From an uncultured Oscillospiraceae bacterium (lineage in GTDB: Bacteria > Bacillota > Clostridia > Oscillospirales > Acutalibacteraceae): DNA of 64,000 nt. The notes beneath the pieces are model-generated. The model was not told where the DNA came from. It saw only the letters and a list, made by a program, of their open reading frames with translations, and ran no database searches. Positions 17,019 through 26,107 of this stretch are shown here, piece by piece. The position numbers and the translations under genes were made by a program. Where the stretch lies: NCBI GenBank assembly GCA_958366985.1, contig CATXDC010000001.1:62001-126000 (forward strand), written 5' to 3'. Within the stretch, counting starts at the first letter, position 1. Every line of letters starts with the position of its first letter.

Positions 17019-18062
17019 TTGAGTAAAACTGACATTAAATCAATGGCCCTTAATGAACTGCGTGAAAGCTTTGCTGAAATCGGACTTCAACGTTTTCGTG
17101 CAGAACAGGTTTATTCCTGGATTCATAAAAATGGTGTATATTCTTTTGAAGAAATGACAAATATTTCTAAGGATATGCGCAGGGAACTTGATGAAAAATT
17201 TGAAATTTTTAATTGTACTATTGAAAAAAAGTTGATTTCGGAGTATGATAGTACAGTTAAATATCTGTTCAGGCTCAACGATGGCGAATTTATTGAATCT
17301 GTTTTAATGAAATATAAGTATGGTTACACCATCTGTGTTTCAACACAGGTAGGCTGTAAAATGGGGTGTGCGTTTTGCGCTTCTACCCTTGGTGGCTATT
17401 GCCGTGACCTAAGAGCTTCAGAAATACTTAGTCAGATTCATGCAGCGCAGCGTGATTGTGATATCAGAATATCCCATATAGTGCTTATGGGTATGGGTGA
17501 GCCCCTTGATAACTATGAACAGGTAATGCGTTTTTTAGAGCTCGTAACGGATGATAAAGGGCTCAATATAAGTATGAGACATATATCTCTGTCTACATGC
17601 GGTCTTGTACCTAAAATCTATGATCTTTTAGACAAACATTTACAGCTGACACTTTCGGTTTCGCTTCATGCACCGAATGATGAAATAAGAAACAGAATAA
17701 TGCCGGTCAATAAAAGATGGAATGTCGATGAATTGTTGACTGCATGCCGTGACTACACAAAGCGTACTTCAAGACGTATTTCTTTTGAATACGCTATGAT
17801 AAGCGGAGTAAATGATACCGATGAATGTGCCAGAGAATTGGCATCTAAGCTAAAGGGTATGCTCTGTCACGTCAATCTTATTCCGGCTAACGAAGTGTCA
17901 GAAAATGATTTCAGTCGAAGCACAAAAAAGCGTGTTGAGACATTTGCTTCAATTTTACAGAAGAGAGGAATTACCACTACTGTAAGAAGAAGCTTGGGTT
18001 CAGACATAAATGCTTCTTGCGGTCAATTGCGCCGCAGCCGCAAGGCTGAAAAGGAGGGATAG
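17019..18062 (+). CDS. rlmN: Dual-specificity rRNA/tRNA adenine C2 methyltransferase RlmN
   Basis: A 347-residue radical SAM enzyme. The iron-sulfur cluster motif CxxxCxxC reads CKMGCAFC. GMGEPLDNY and SMRHISLSTCG are typical, and the catalytic Cys of the resolving step lies in SCGQLR near the C-terminus. It methylates A2503 of 23S rRNA and A37 of some tRNAs. The start is TTG 17019, three bases after the rsmB stop. Confidence 0.96.
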   Translation: MSKTDIKSMALNELRESFAEIGLQRFRAEQVYSWIHKNGVYSFEEMTNISKDMRRELDEKFEIFNCTIEKKLISEYDSTVKYLFRLNDGEFIESVLMKYKYGYTICVSTQVGCKMGCAFCASTLGGYCRDLRASEILSQIHAAQRDCDIRISHIVLMGMGEPLDNYEQVMRFLELVTDDKGLNISMRHISLSTCGLVPKIYDLLDKHLQLTLSVSLHAPNDEIRNRIMPVNKRWNVDELLTACRDYTKRTSRRISFEYAMISGVNDTDECARELASKLKGMLCHVNLIPANEVSENDFSRSTKKRVETFASILQKRGITTTVRRSLGSDINASCGQLRRSRKAEKEG

Positions 18063-18066
18063 TTTC

Positions 18067-18795
18067 ATGAAAATTGCCGCAAAAACAGACGTCGGCAAAG
18101 TAAGAAGTTCTAATCAGGACTCCTATGCGACAGGCGAATTGCCTGGAGGCGTCGCTTGGGCGGTTGTTTGTGACGGAATGGGTGGAGCTGCCGGCGGAAA
18201 TGTAGCCAGTTCTGTTGCTGTTAAGATGATTTCGGAGAAAATAACTTCGACTTATCATAGCAATATGAGTACATCTTCTGTTAAGAATATGCTTGTTTCT
18301 GCAATAACTGCGGCCAATCTTAGTATTTTTGATATGTCAAATGCAAATGAATCCCTTCACGGAATGGGTACAACTGTTGTAGCTGCTGTAATCGCAGACG
18401 GTACAGTTTGTGTTGCACATGCAGGTGACAGCCGTGCATATCTGATTACTAAAGAGGAACTTTTTCAGCTTACGACAGATCATTCTGTTGTACAGGCAAT
18501 GGTTGAAAGCGGAAAAATTACACCGGATGAGGCTAAAGACCATCCAAGGAAAAACATAATAACCAGAGCTTTAGGGGTTGCCGAGGATATTGATGTTGAT
18601 TTTTGTGAAGAAAAGCTTGGTTCAGATGACATTTTACTTATCTGTACCGACGGTCTTACTAACTACATTGATTCACAGGACATACTTAAGGTTACTCATA
18701 CCGCAGGGTATTACGAAATAGCCGATAAGCTTGTAAGTCTTGCAAACTCAAACGGCGGCGGTGATAACATTACTGTTGTCACTGTAAGTAATTAA
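18067..18795 (+). CDS. prpC: PP2C-type Ser/Thr protein phosphatase PrpC
   Basis: A 242-residue PP2C phosphatase. Metal-binding acidic motifs are VRSSNQDS (Asp), VCDGMGG, HAGDSRAYL, LLICTDGLTNYI and GGDNITVV. The frame is open from 18010 inside rlmN, but ATG 18067, five bases after rlmN and behind AAGGAGGG, is the natural start. It reverses phosphorylation by the kinase encoded next. Confidence 0.96.
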   Translation: MKIAAKTDVGKVRSSNQDSYATGELPGGVAWAVVCDGMGGAAGGNVASSVAVKMISEKITSTYHSNMSTSSVKNMLVSAITAANLSIFDMSNANESLHGMGTTVVAAVIADGTVCVAHAGDSRAYLITKEELFQLTTDHSVVQAMVESGKITPDEAKDHPRKNIITRALGVAEDIDVDFCEEKLGSDDILLICTDGLTNYIDSQDILKVTHTAGYYEIADKLVSLANSNGGGDNITVVTVSN

Positions 18796-18816
18796 ACATA
18801 CGGAGTGTGATTAAAC

Positions 18817-20835
18817 ATGGATAATTATGTTGGAAAGCGTCTTGACGGACGTTATGAGATCCAGGAGATAATTGGCGTAGGCGGAATGGCTGTTGTCTAT
18901 AAAGCTTACGACAATATTGATGACAGAATTGTCGCAATTAAAATTCTTAAAGAGGAATTTCTTGCAAATGAGGAGTTCAGAAGACGCTTTAAGAATGAAT
19001 CAAAGGCAATTGCGGTTCTTTCTCATCCCAACATCGTAAAAGTTTACGATGTAAGCTTTGGTGATAAGCTCCAGTATATTGTTATGGAGTACATTGACGG
19101 TATTACTCTTAAAGAGTATATTGAGCAGCAGAAAGTTATTAACTGGAAAGAAGCTCTTCATTTTACAACTCAGATTCTCAGAGCTCTTCAGCATGCTCAT
19201 GATAAGGGTATAGTGCACCGTGATGTTAAGCCCCAAAATATTATGCTTCTTCAGAACGGAAACATTAAAGTTGCCGATTTTGGAATTGCAAGATTCAGTC
19301 GTAACGAAACAAGAACTATGACTGAAAGCGCAATTGGTTCTGTTCACTATATCAGCCCTGAACAGGCTCGTGGTGAAATAACAGATGAAAAAGCCGATAT
19401 CTATTCTGTAGGTGTAGTACTCTACGAAATGCTTACAGGTCAACTTCCGTTCCAGTCGGATAATGCTGTTTCTGTTGCAATTATGCAGCTTCAGTCAGAT
19501 GCAAAGCGTCCTCGTGAGATTAATCCTGACATTCCTCTTGGTCTTGAGCAGATTACTCTCAAAGCAATGCAGAAAAATCCTCGTGATCGCTATCAGAGTG
19601 CAGCTGAGATGCTCCTCGATTTGGATGAGGTTAAGCGCAATCCGTCTGTAAAATTCGATTACAGTTATTTTGTTGATAATGAGCCTACAAAATTTGTTTC
19701 TCCGAATTCCGGAAAAATTTCTGCTGCTGTACAGGGTGCAGTTGCCCAGGAAGATGAGGCTGCAAAAGCGGAAGATGCTAAAAAGCGTACTATTGCTATT
19801 GTATCCGGTGTTTCAGTAGCATTGGTTGCAGTAATTGCAATTGTTTTGGTGATTCTTTCATTTACTGGAAAGCTTGGCGGCGGAGATAAAATAACAGTTC
19901 AAAACTTTATCGGTATGAATTACGATGAAGAGATTGCAGGTACAGATCTCGAAAAAGAGTATCAATTTAAGGTTATAAAGGAACATGATCTTACACACGA
20001 TGAAGGTGAAGTAATTAACCAGACTCCTCCTGAGGGCAGCCGTATTTCCAAGGAAGACCAGGTTACTCTTACTGTTGCAACCCACGAAGACACCCTCACT
20101 GTACCTGACGTTTATAATTTAGATGCAAATATAGCAAAGCAGCAGCTTAGTTTGGCAAAGCTTGTGCCGGAAGTTCAGACAATAAATGACGATACAGTCG
20201 AAGAGGGTAAGGTTATAAGAACCAGCCCTGAGCGTGGAGATCCGGTAGCTGCCGGAGATAAGGTCATCATTTTTGTAAGTACCGGCAAGAGCGGAAACGA
20301 AGTAGAGGTTCCTTCAGTAGTTAATTTATCATTTGAAGATGCAAAGGCACAGCTTGACAGCATGGGACTTGGAATTCGCCAGGTAAAAGAAGTTGACAGC
20401 GATAAAGCAAAAGGTACTGTTGTTTCTCAGTCAATAAAAGAAAAAGAAATGGTGTCCAAAGGAACTGTTATTGATGTTGAAGTAAGTAATGGCAGAAAAA
20501 CTGTAACCATTGATAATTTTACTCTCCCTAATCTTGGAGTAGACGGTGAGCTTAAGGTTTTCCTTGACAATGAACTTGTTTCAACTGCATCTCTTCTCCT
20601 TGATGGAAATACGTACAACAAGATTTCTGTTTCCGGTACTTCAACAAATGCTGAGTTAAAAGTAGTAATTACTGCAACAATTAACGGAGCATCAACTACA
20701 ACGACTTATTATCAGTGTAATATAAATTTTGAAACTAAAGCTATTTCAAACGAGCAGTATACTGAGATTACCACTAACGCTCCCGATTCAGGTACAACTG
20801 AAAATAGCGGATTCCCGTTTTTATTTGGCGAATGA
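18817..20835 (+). CDS. prkC: PASTA-domain Ser/Thr kinase PrkC/StkP
   Basis: A 672-residue transmembrane kinase. The kinase domain covers about 12-272, with the glycine loop GVGGMA, Lys42 (AIK), HRDVKPQN (134-141) and DFG (154-156). One membrane helix lies near 325-350. The outside carries three PASTA repeats (about 358-424, 428-497, 500-566) and then a Thr/Ser-rich beta domain of about 100 residues. PASTA repeats sense muropeptides or lipid II. In spore-formers PrkC can trigger germination and adjusts cell wall metabolism. It follows prpC by 21 bases, and its stop overlaps the rsgA start. Confidence 0.96.
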   Translation: MDNYVGKRLDGRYEIQEIIGVGGMAVVYKAYDNIDDRIVAIKILKEEFLANEEFRRRFKNESKAIAVLSHPNIVKVYDVSFGDKLQYIVMEYIDGITLKEYIEQQKVINWKEALHFTTQILRALQHAHDKGIVHRDVKPQNIMLLQNGNIKVADFGIARFSRNETRTMTESAIGSVHYISPEQARGEITDEKADIYSVGVVLYEMLTGQLPFQSDNAVSVAIMQLQSDAKRPREINPDIPLGLEQITLKAMQKNPRDRYQSAAEMLLDLDEVKRNPSVKFDYSYFVDNEPTKFVSPNSGKISAAVQGAVAQEDEAAKAEDAKKRTIAIVSGVSVALVAVIAIVLVILSFTGKLGGGDKITVQNFIGMNYDEEIAGTDLEKEYQFKVIKEHDLTHDEGEVINQTPPEGSRISKEDQVTLTVATHEDTLTVPDVYNLDANIAKQQLSLAKLVPEVQTINDDTVEEGKVIRTSPERGDPVAAGDKVIIFVSTGKSGNEVEVPSVVNLSFEDAKAQLDSMGLGIRQVKEVDSDKAKGTVVSQSIKEKEMVSKGTVIDVEVSNGRKTVTIDNFTLPNLGVDGELKVFLDNELVSTASLLLDGNTYNKISVSGTSTNAELKVVITATINGASTTTTYYQCNINFETKAISNEQYTEITTNAPDSGTTENSGFPFLFGE

Positions 20836-21716
20836 GTGAGAATAATATTTTAAACGGAAAAATATTAAAGGGTATTGGCGGTTTCTATTATATAGAAACC
20901 GCCGATGCGGTATATGAGTGTAAAGCGAGGGGAGTTTTCAGAAAACAAAAAATAACTCCTCTTGTTGGCGATGATGTTACCATAACCATAAGGAGTAACG
21001 GAGAAAATACCATTGATTCCATACATCCACGCAAAAATTTTCTTGTGAGACCTCCTGTTGCCAATATAGAACAGCTGTTTATTTTATCGGCTGCCTGTAA
21101 TCCAAGTCCAAATTTATTCCTTATTGATAAAATGACGGCTATTGCTATAAATAAAGGTATTGAACCTATTATTGTTTTCACTAAATGTGATTTAATGGAT
21201 TTAAGTGAATTTGAGAAAATTTATAAAAATGCAGGCTTTAAGACTGTATGTGTTTCTTCTGTAACAAAAGAGGGAATTGATACAGTTGAAAAATGGATAT
21301 CAGGAAAGGTGAGTGCCTTTACAGGAAACAGCGGTGTAGGTAAATCAACCCTTTTAAACTCAATATGTGAAGGATTGAACCTTGACACCGGCGAAATAAG
21401 TGAAAAATTAGGGCGTGGACGTCATACTACAAGGGCAGTTGAACTTCACAAAGTCTGTAGCGGATACGTTGCAGATACTCCCGGTTTTTCATCATTTGAT
21501 ATTGAGAAGAACGAAAGTGTTGCTCTCGAAGAAATTCAGTACTGTTTTCCTGAATTTCAGCCATATCTTGGTAAATGCAAATTTGTATCGTGTTCTCATA
21601 CAGTAGATAAAGGCTGTGCTGTTCTTGAAGCACTCAGTGACGGAAAAATTGAAAAAACACGTCATGAAAGCTACAAAGCCATGTACAGTGAAGCAAAGGA
21701 ATTAAAAAAATGGTAA
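20832..21716 (+). CDS. rsgA: Ribosome small-subunit GTPase RsgA
   Basis: A 294-residue circularly permuted GTPase. The G4 motif (FTKCD) comes before G1 (GNSGVGKST) and G3 (DTPGF). The N-terminal OB fold is at 1-70. The C-terminal zinc site is CKFVSCSHTVDKGC. It acts in late maturation of the 30S subunit. It is a common PrkC substrate in other Firmicutes, which fits the 4-base overlap with prkC. It overlaps thiN by 7 bases; rpe, which lies between them in Bacillus, is missing. Confidence 0.96.
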   Translation: MSENNILNGKILKGIGGFYYIETADAVYECKARGVFRKQKITPLVGDDVTITIRSNGENTIDSIHPRKNFLVRPPVANIEQLFILSAACNPSPNLFLIDKMTAIAINKGIEPIIVFTKCDLMDLSEFEKIYKNAGFKTVCVSSVTKEGIDTVEKWISGKVSAFTGNSGVGKSTLLNSICEGLNLDTGEISEKLGRGRHTTRAVELHKVCSGYVADTPGFSSFDIEKNESVALEEIQYCFPEFQPYLGKCKFVSCSHTVDKGCAVLEALSDGKIEKTRHESYKAMYSEAKELKKW

Positions 21717-22342
21717 ATAAAAATCGCTGTGTTGTAATCGGGGGAGGAGTTATCTCTGATTACAGTAAAACAAAATTAAATATTAATGAGCAGGATTTTA
21801 TCATATGTGCAGATAAAGGTTATCTGCACAGCAAAGAGATGAATTTACATGCAGATTTAATTATAGGCGATTTTGATTCATCACCATATCCTGAGAATAA
21901 CAACTGTAAAGTTATCAAGCTTAACCCTGAGAAAGATGAAACGGATTTGTTTTTGGCGGTATCTGAAGGTTATAAGCTTGGATACAGAGAATTTTTGCTT
22001 TTAGGGTGTCTTGGCGGCAGATTCGATCATACTTTTGCTAATTTGACACTTTTAGCTTATTGGACAGATAAAGGGGCAAAGCTTGTATTAAAAGATGAGC
22101 AAAACGAAATACTTATGCTAAATCCTGGCGTATATTCATTCAGCAAAACCAGTAAATATGCTTCCTTTTTTGCATATTCCAGTGAAGTTACAGGCTTGAC
22201 CCTTAATGGTTTTAAATATCCGCTCAATGGATATAATCTCACTAATAGCTGTGGTTTGTGTGTCAGCAACGAAATTATATCTGATAAATGTACTGTTTCT
22301 TTTGATTCAGGAAGACTTCTGACAATTTTCAGTACGGACTAA
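21710..22342 (+). CDS. thiN: Thiamine diphosphokinase
   Basis: A 210-residue enzyme that transfers pyrophosphate from ATP to thiamine. CADKGYLHS and LIIGDFDSS are the ATP/Mg site, KDETDLFLAV and LLGCLGGRFDHTFAN follow, and the C-terminal beta domain includes the thiamine-contact segment (GLTLNGFKYPLNGYNL, TNSCG). Its position at the end of the cluster, just before spoVM, is the Bacillus order. Confidence 0.94.
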   Translation: MVNKNRCVVIGGGVISDYSKTKLNINEQDFIICADKGYLHSKEMNLHADLIIGDFDSSPYPENNNCKVIKLNPEKDETDLFLAVSEGYKLGYREFLLLGCLGGRFDHTFANLTLLAYWTDKGAKLVLKDEQNEILMLNPGVYSFSKTSKYASFFAYSSEVTGLTLNGFKYPLNGYNLTNSCGLCVSNEIISDKCTVSFDSGRLLTIFSTD

Positions 22343-22412
22343 CACCTTTTTTTCTCTTCTGCGTATTATGGTACTAATCACAAAGCAGACCATATTGTAA
22401 GCAGGTGATAAA

Positions 22413-22562
22413 GTGTTTCATAACCGCAGAGGGAAATGTGGAGGTTGGTTTATTGCGTTTGGAATAGGCTTTCTTGTTGCGTGCTGTATGCCGGCAAAAG
22501 CTTTAGTAGTGGTTATGTCAATTGCGCTTATAGTAATTGGTATTTGCTTGTGCAAAAGATAA
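22413..22562 (+). CDS. 49-residue membrane microprotein between thiN and spoVM
   Basis: A short frame starting at GTG 22413, with AGGTGA six bases upstream, and ending in TAA 22560-22562. The product has a basic, Cys-containing N-terminus (FHNRRGKCGG), then two hydrophobic stretches (about 12-25 and 31-47) separated by CCMPAK, so one hairpin of two membrane segments is likely. The gene lies 70 bases after thiN and 16 bases before the spoVM start, so the two are probably co-transcribed. I recognise no named family. A clear ribosome site, tight spacing and coherent hydrophobicity make it likely to be real. Confidence 0.65.
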   Translation: MFHNRRGKCGGWFIAFGIGFLVACCMPAKALVVVMSIALIVIGICLCKR

Positions 22563-22578
22563 ACGGAGGCGTTGTAAC

Positions 22579-22671
22579 ATGAAAGTTGTAGTTTGGAGAA
22601 GTCCTAAAGCATTCAGCGGAATACTTAGAATTTTGTTCGGCATAAAGAAGCAGGAAGATTTAAAGAATTAA
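22579..22671 (+). CDS. spoVM: Stage V sporulation protein SpoVM
   Basis: A 30-codon gene starting at ATG 22579, behind ACGGAGG. The product matches Bacillus SpoVM by position: MK at 1-2, Pro9-Lys10, Gly14-Ile15, Arg17 and Gly21 are all shared, the spacing is gap-free, and a short charged tail follows. Pro9 is the residue that lets SpoVM lie shallow in convex membranes. SpoVM is a 26-residue amphipathic peptide that marks the forespore membrane, anchors SpoIVA and starts coat assembly. The location directly after thiN is the same as in Bacillus subtilis (rsgA-rpe-thiN-spoVM-rpmB). The tail here is four residues longer. Confidence 0.85.
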   Translation: MKVVVWRSPKAFSGILRILFGIKKQEDLKN

Positions 22672-22783
22672 CTGTTTCGATTTTTACTAAAAACATACTA
22701 GTTAAAATAAAAATGAGTAGCCGTTTGATACGTGGTTGCTAATTTTTATATGGTGAAATTGTAAATTAAACACTTTAGCAAAG

Positions 22784-22817
22784 AAAAAGCTCAGGAAATA
22801 GCTTTCCTGAGCTTTTT
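22784..22817. terminator. Bidirectional terminator between spoVM and the CofE-like gene
   Basis: A perfect 15-bp inverted repeat (AAAAAGCTCAGGAAA and its complement) with a 4-base loop. A-run and T-run on the two sides make it work for both converging transcripts. Confidence 0.9.
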
Positions 22818-22829
22818 AGTATCAGTTTA

Positions 22830-24026
22830 TTATTTTGTGAAGTTATCAAAGTAACCCTGAACATATATAATGGGTGTACCTTTATCGCCGCTACCGCTTG
22901 TAAGGTCACAAAGTGAACCAATAAGGTCTGTTAAACGACGGGGAGTAGTACCCTGAGTTACCATAGTGCCTACGAGGCTTGTAGCCTTTTCGTCCTTTTG
23001 ACGGATATATTCAGAAATAGCGTTCTTGAGCTCATCACCTTTAAGGTCGGCAAAATCATTATCAGCAAGATATTTAAGCTTAACCTCGTTAGGTGTTCCT
23101 TCAAGACCAGCTGTATAAGCAGGGGAAACAACCGGGTCAGCAAGCTCCCAAATTTTACCTACTGGATCTTTGAAAGCACCGTCGCCATAAACCATAACTT
23201 CAACGTTTTTGCCTGTTGCCTCTTTAAGCATATCGTGGATCTTATCTACAACGACCTGGCAATTTACCGGGAAAAGCTTTACAGTTTCTTCTGTTGCCTT
23301 GTTGGAACCGAGAAGGCCGTACTTATCATTGTATCCGCTGCCATCAATGCTTTCAACCAATATATCGTCAAGACCATATACTTTTTCAGCTCCGGCTGCC
23401 TTTAAGATTCTCTTAGTTCTGGCACGGGTATGAATATCGCATGTAAGTACGTTTTTTGTGTAGTTTAAAATTGCTTTGGGATTATTTGCAAATATTACTT
23501 CAACTTCAGCTCCGCTTTCGGAAATAAGCTGTTTGTAATATTCAACATAATCAACGCCTGTGAAAACATGCTTCTGATATCCGAAGAGTTCACGGTATTT
23601 TTTCTCATCGAGGACGTCGCTCCAAGGATTTACGCCTTTTTCATCCAGTAAATCAACATCTACAAGGTGATTTCCAACTTCATCTGAAGGATAGCTGAGC
23701 ATAAGAACAATCTTTTTGCATCCCTTTGCTATACCTCTTAAGCAGATTGCGAAACGGTTACGGCTGAGAATGGGGAAAAGTACGCCTACAGTTGAATCAC
23801 CAAATTTTGAGTTAATATCCTTAGCGATTTGATCAACGGTTGCATAGTTTCCCTGTGCGCGTGCAACAACAGCTTCAGTAACTGCGACAACATCACGATC
23901 TCTGATTTCAAAGTTATCCTTTGAAGCTTTGAGGACTGAATCTACAACGATCTCGGCAATGTCGTCTCCTTCTCTGATTATCGGAGCTCTGATGCCTCTT
24001 GATACGGTACCAATTAATCTTTCCAT
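22830..24026 (-). CDS. Coenzyme F420-0:L-glutamate ligase-like protein (CofE family)
   Basis: A 398-residue soluble protein. The N-terminus (RGIRAPIIREGDDIAEIV, then DRDVVAVTEAVVARAQGN) matches the start of the CofE/FbiB F420_ligase fold, where GIR.P.I..GDD.A and VTE...S or A mark the nucleotide-binding part. GCKKIVLMLSYPSDEVGN and DIHTRARTKR follow, and ELADPVVSPAYTAGL resembles the C-terminal part. CofE adds glutamates to F420 in methanogens and actinobacteria. F420 is not expected in this kind of bacterium, so the substrate here is probably different. It is longer than CofE (about 250). It is monocistronic with its own promoter and terminator. Start ATG 24026 follows GGGGG. Confidence 0.75.
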   Translation of the reverse strand: MERLIGTVSRGIRAPIIREGDDIAEIVVDSVLKASKDNFEIRDRDVVAVTEAVVARAQGNYATVDQIAKDINSKFGDSTVGVLFPILSRNRFAICLRGIAKGCKKIVLMLSYPSDEVGNHLVDVDLLDEKGVNPWSDVLDEKKYRELFGYQKHVFTGVDYVEYYKQLISESGAEVEVIFANNPKAILNYTKNVLTCDIHTRARTKRILKAAGAEKVYGLDDILVESIDGSGYNDKYGLLGSNKATEETVKLFPVNCQVVVDKIHDMLKEATGKNVEVMVYGDGAFKDPVGKIWELADPVVSPAYTAGLEGTPNEVKLKYLADNDFADLKGDELKNAISEYIRQKDEKATSLVGTMVTQGTTPRRLTDLIGSLCDLTSGSGDKGTPIIYVQGYFDNFTK

Positions 24027-24082
24027 TTAAAAACCCCCATGTAATTAAGCGTATCAACTTTAGTTAATACAAAAACAAATAT

Positions 24083-24111
24083 ATTATAATGTCATAAACA
24101 GTTATATGCAA
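24083..24111 (-). promoter_or_regulatory. Sigma-A promoter of the CofE-like gene
   Basis: Read on the minus strand: TTGCAT (24111-24106), 17-base spacer, TATAAT (24088-24083), 57 bases before the start codon. Confidence 0.7.
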
Positions 24112-24217
24112 CATTGTTTTGCATATTTTTTAGAAAATAACATTATTAGAATATAAAAACAGTAATTTTGACATCACTTTAAAACTAAAATTGCAAAATC
24201 GAAAATACAAAGCGCTA

Positions 24218-26107
24218 TTATTCAAGCTCAAAAGCTCCGGTATACAACTGATAATACTGACCCTTTTGTTCAAGAAGATCGTCGTGTGTACCTCTTTCTA
24301 TGATTCTGCCATGATCGAGAACGATGATTACATCAGAATTCTTAACTGTTGAAAGACGGTGAGCAATAACAAAAACGGTTCTGCCTTCCATAAGTGCATC
24401 CATACCACGCTGAACAATGGCTTCAGTTCGTGTATCAATTGATGATGTAGCTTCATCAAGAATCATAACAGGGGGATCGGCAACCGCTGCACGGGCAATG
24501 GAGAGAAGCTGACGCTGACCCTGAGAAAGATTGGCTCCGTTTCCGGTAAGGGGAGTGTCATATCCCAAAGGCAGACGAGTTATGAAATCATCAGCGCCTA
24601 CAAGTTTTGCAGCAGTGATACATTCATCATCTGATGCATCAAGCTTTCCGTAGCGGATATTATCCATAACTGTTCCAGTGAAAAGATTGGTATCCTGAAG
24701 AACAATTCCGAGAGAATGACGCAAATCACTCTTTTTGATTTTATTAATGTTGATGCCGTCGTATCTTATTTTACCATCGGCTATGTCATAAAATCTGTTA
24801 AGAAGATTTGTTATTGTAGTTTTTCCTGCACCTGTTGCACCTACAAAAGCAACTTTTTGTCCGGGCTTTGCATAAAGAGTTACGTTATGGAGAACTGGTT
24901 TTCCTTCTTCATACTCAAAGTCAACATCAAAAAGACGTACATCGCCCATAAGTTTCGTATATGTAACAGTTCCGTCGCCGTGAGGATGTTTCCAAGCCCA
25001 CATGTTTGTGCGTTCATTGCATTCTACAAGTTCTCCGTTTTCTTCACGGGCGTTTACAAGTGTAACATATCCTTCATCCTGCTCAGGCTTCTGGTCAGCA
25101 AGGTTAAATATTCTTTCAGCTCCTGCAAGTCCCATTACAACTGCATTAACCTGATGTGAAACCTGTCCGATGTTTCCTGCAAACTGTTTTGTCATATTGA
25201 GGAACGGAACAACAATACTGATGCTGATTGCAAGACCGGAAACACTGACATTCGGAACATTTGTAACTAAGAGAATACCGCCTACGATAGCGACAACAAC
25301 ATATAAAACATTACCTATGTTATTAAGTATGGGACCGAGAATGTTTGCATATTTGTTAGCTCTTTCGGACTCTTCAAAAAGCTGATCGTTGAGTTTATCG
25401 AAATCCTTACCGCTTTCTTCTTCGTGGCAGAAAACCTTGATAACCTTCTGTCCGTTCATCATTTCCTCTACAAAGCCTTCGACTTTACCGAGAGCAGCTT
25501 GCTGACGGAAGAAAAATTTTGCCGAGTTGCCGCCGATTTTCTTAATAAGATAAAACATTACAGCAACACCGAGAACAACAACAAGGGTGAGCCAGAGGCA
25601 ATAATAAACCATAATGCAGAAAACTGTGGTAACAGTAATAGCAGAAACAAGAAGCTGAGGAATACTTTGAGAAATAAGCTGACGAAGAGTATCAATATCA
25701 TTGGTGTAATGGCTCATGATATCTCCGTGATTGTTGGTATCAAAATATTTGATTGGAAGACGCTGCATTCCGCCAAACATTTTTTCACGCATTTTTTTCA
25801 AAGTTCCTTGAGTTATTACAGCCATTAACTGGTTGAAGATAAAACCTGAAATAAGTGATAAAATATAAAATCCTGCAAGAATTCCTACAAAAGTAAGTAT
25901 TTTAGTTTTGACTCCATTCCAGTCACCGGTTTTCCAGCTAGTTTCAACTATTGATATAATGTTCTGCATGAAAATTGAGGGGATAGAGCTTACAACAGCA
26001 TTGAAAACTATGCAGGCGACAGTTGTGGGAAGAAGTACTGGATAAAAGCTGAACATTGTTTTGAGAAGGCGTCCTATTGTGCTTTTCTTGTTCTGTTTAG
26101 TTTTCAA
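24218..26107 (-). CDS. ABC exporter subunit with canonical ATP site (second half of heterodimer)
   Basis: A full-transporter half with six membrane helices (about 25-330) and an ATPase domain (about 390-629). Walker A is GATGAGKTT, the signature is LSQGQRQ, Walker B is MILDEATSSID with the catalytic Glu, and the H-loop is VIAHRLSTV. The frame is open to 26167, inside the upstream gene. I prefer TTG 26107, which has AGGTGAT nine bases ahead and overlaps the upstream stop by 11 bases, giving 629 residues. An insert of about 45 residues before the ATPase (near NERTNMWAWKHPHGDG) is unusual. It pairs with the partner encoded upstream; the substrate is likely a drug or lipid. Confidence 0.9.
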   Translation of the reverse strand: MKTKQNKKSTIGRLLKTMFSFYPVLLPTTVACIVFNAVVSSIPSIFMQNIISIVETSWKTGDWNGVKTKILTFVGILAGFYILSLISGFIFNQLMAVITQGTLKKMREKMFGGMQRLPIKYFDTNNHGDIMSHYTNDIDTLRQLISQSIPQLLVSAITVTTVFCIMVYYCLWLTLVVVLGVAVMFYLIKKIGGNSAKFFFRQQAALGKVEGFVEEMMNGQKVIKVFCHEEESGKDFDKLNDQLFEESERANKYANILGPILNNIGNVLYVVVAIVGGILLVTNVPNVSVSGLAISISIVVPFLNMTKQFAGNIGQVSHQVNAVVMGLAGAERIFNLADQKPEQDEGYVTLVNAREENGELVECNERTNMWAWKHPHGDGTVTYTKLMGDVRLFDVDFEYEEGKPVLHNVTLYAKPGQKVAFVGATGAGKTTITNLLNRFYDIADGKIRYDGININKIKKSDLRHSLGIVLQDTNLFTGTVMDNIRYGKLDASDDECITAAKLVGADDFITRLPLGYDTPLTGNGANLSQGQRQLLSIARAAVADPPVMILDEATSSIDTRTEAIVQRGMDALMEGRTVFVIAHRLSTVKNSDVIIVLDHGRIIERGTHDDLLEQKGQYYQLYTGAFELE

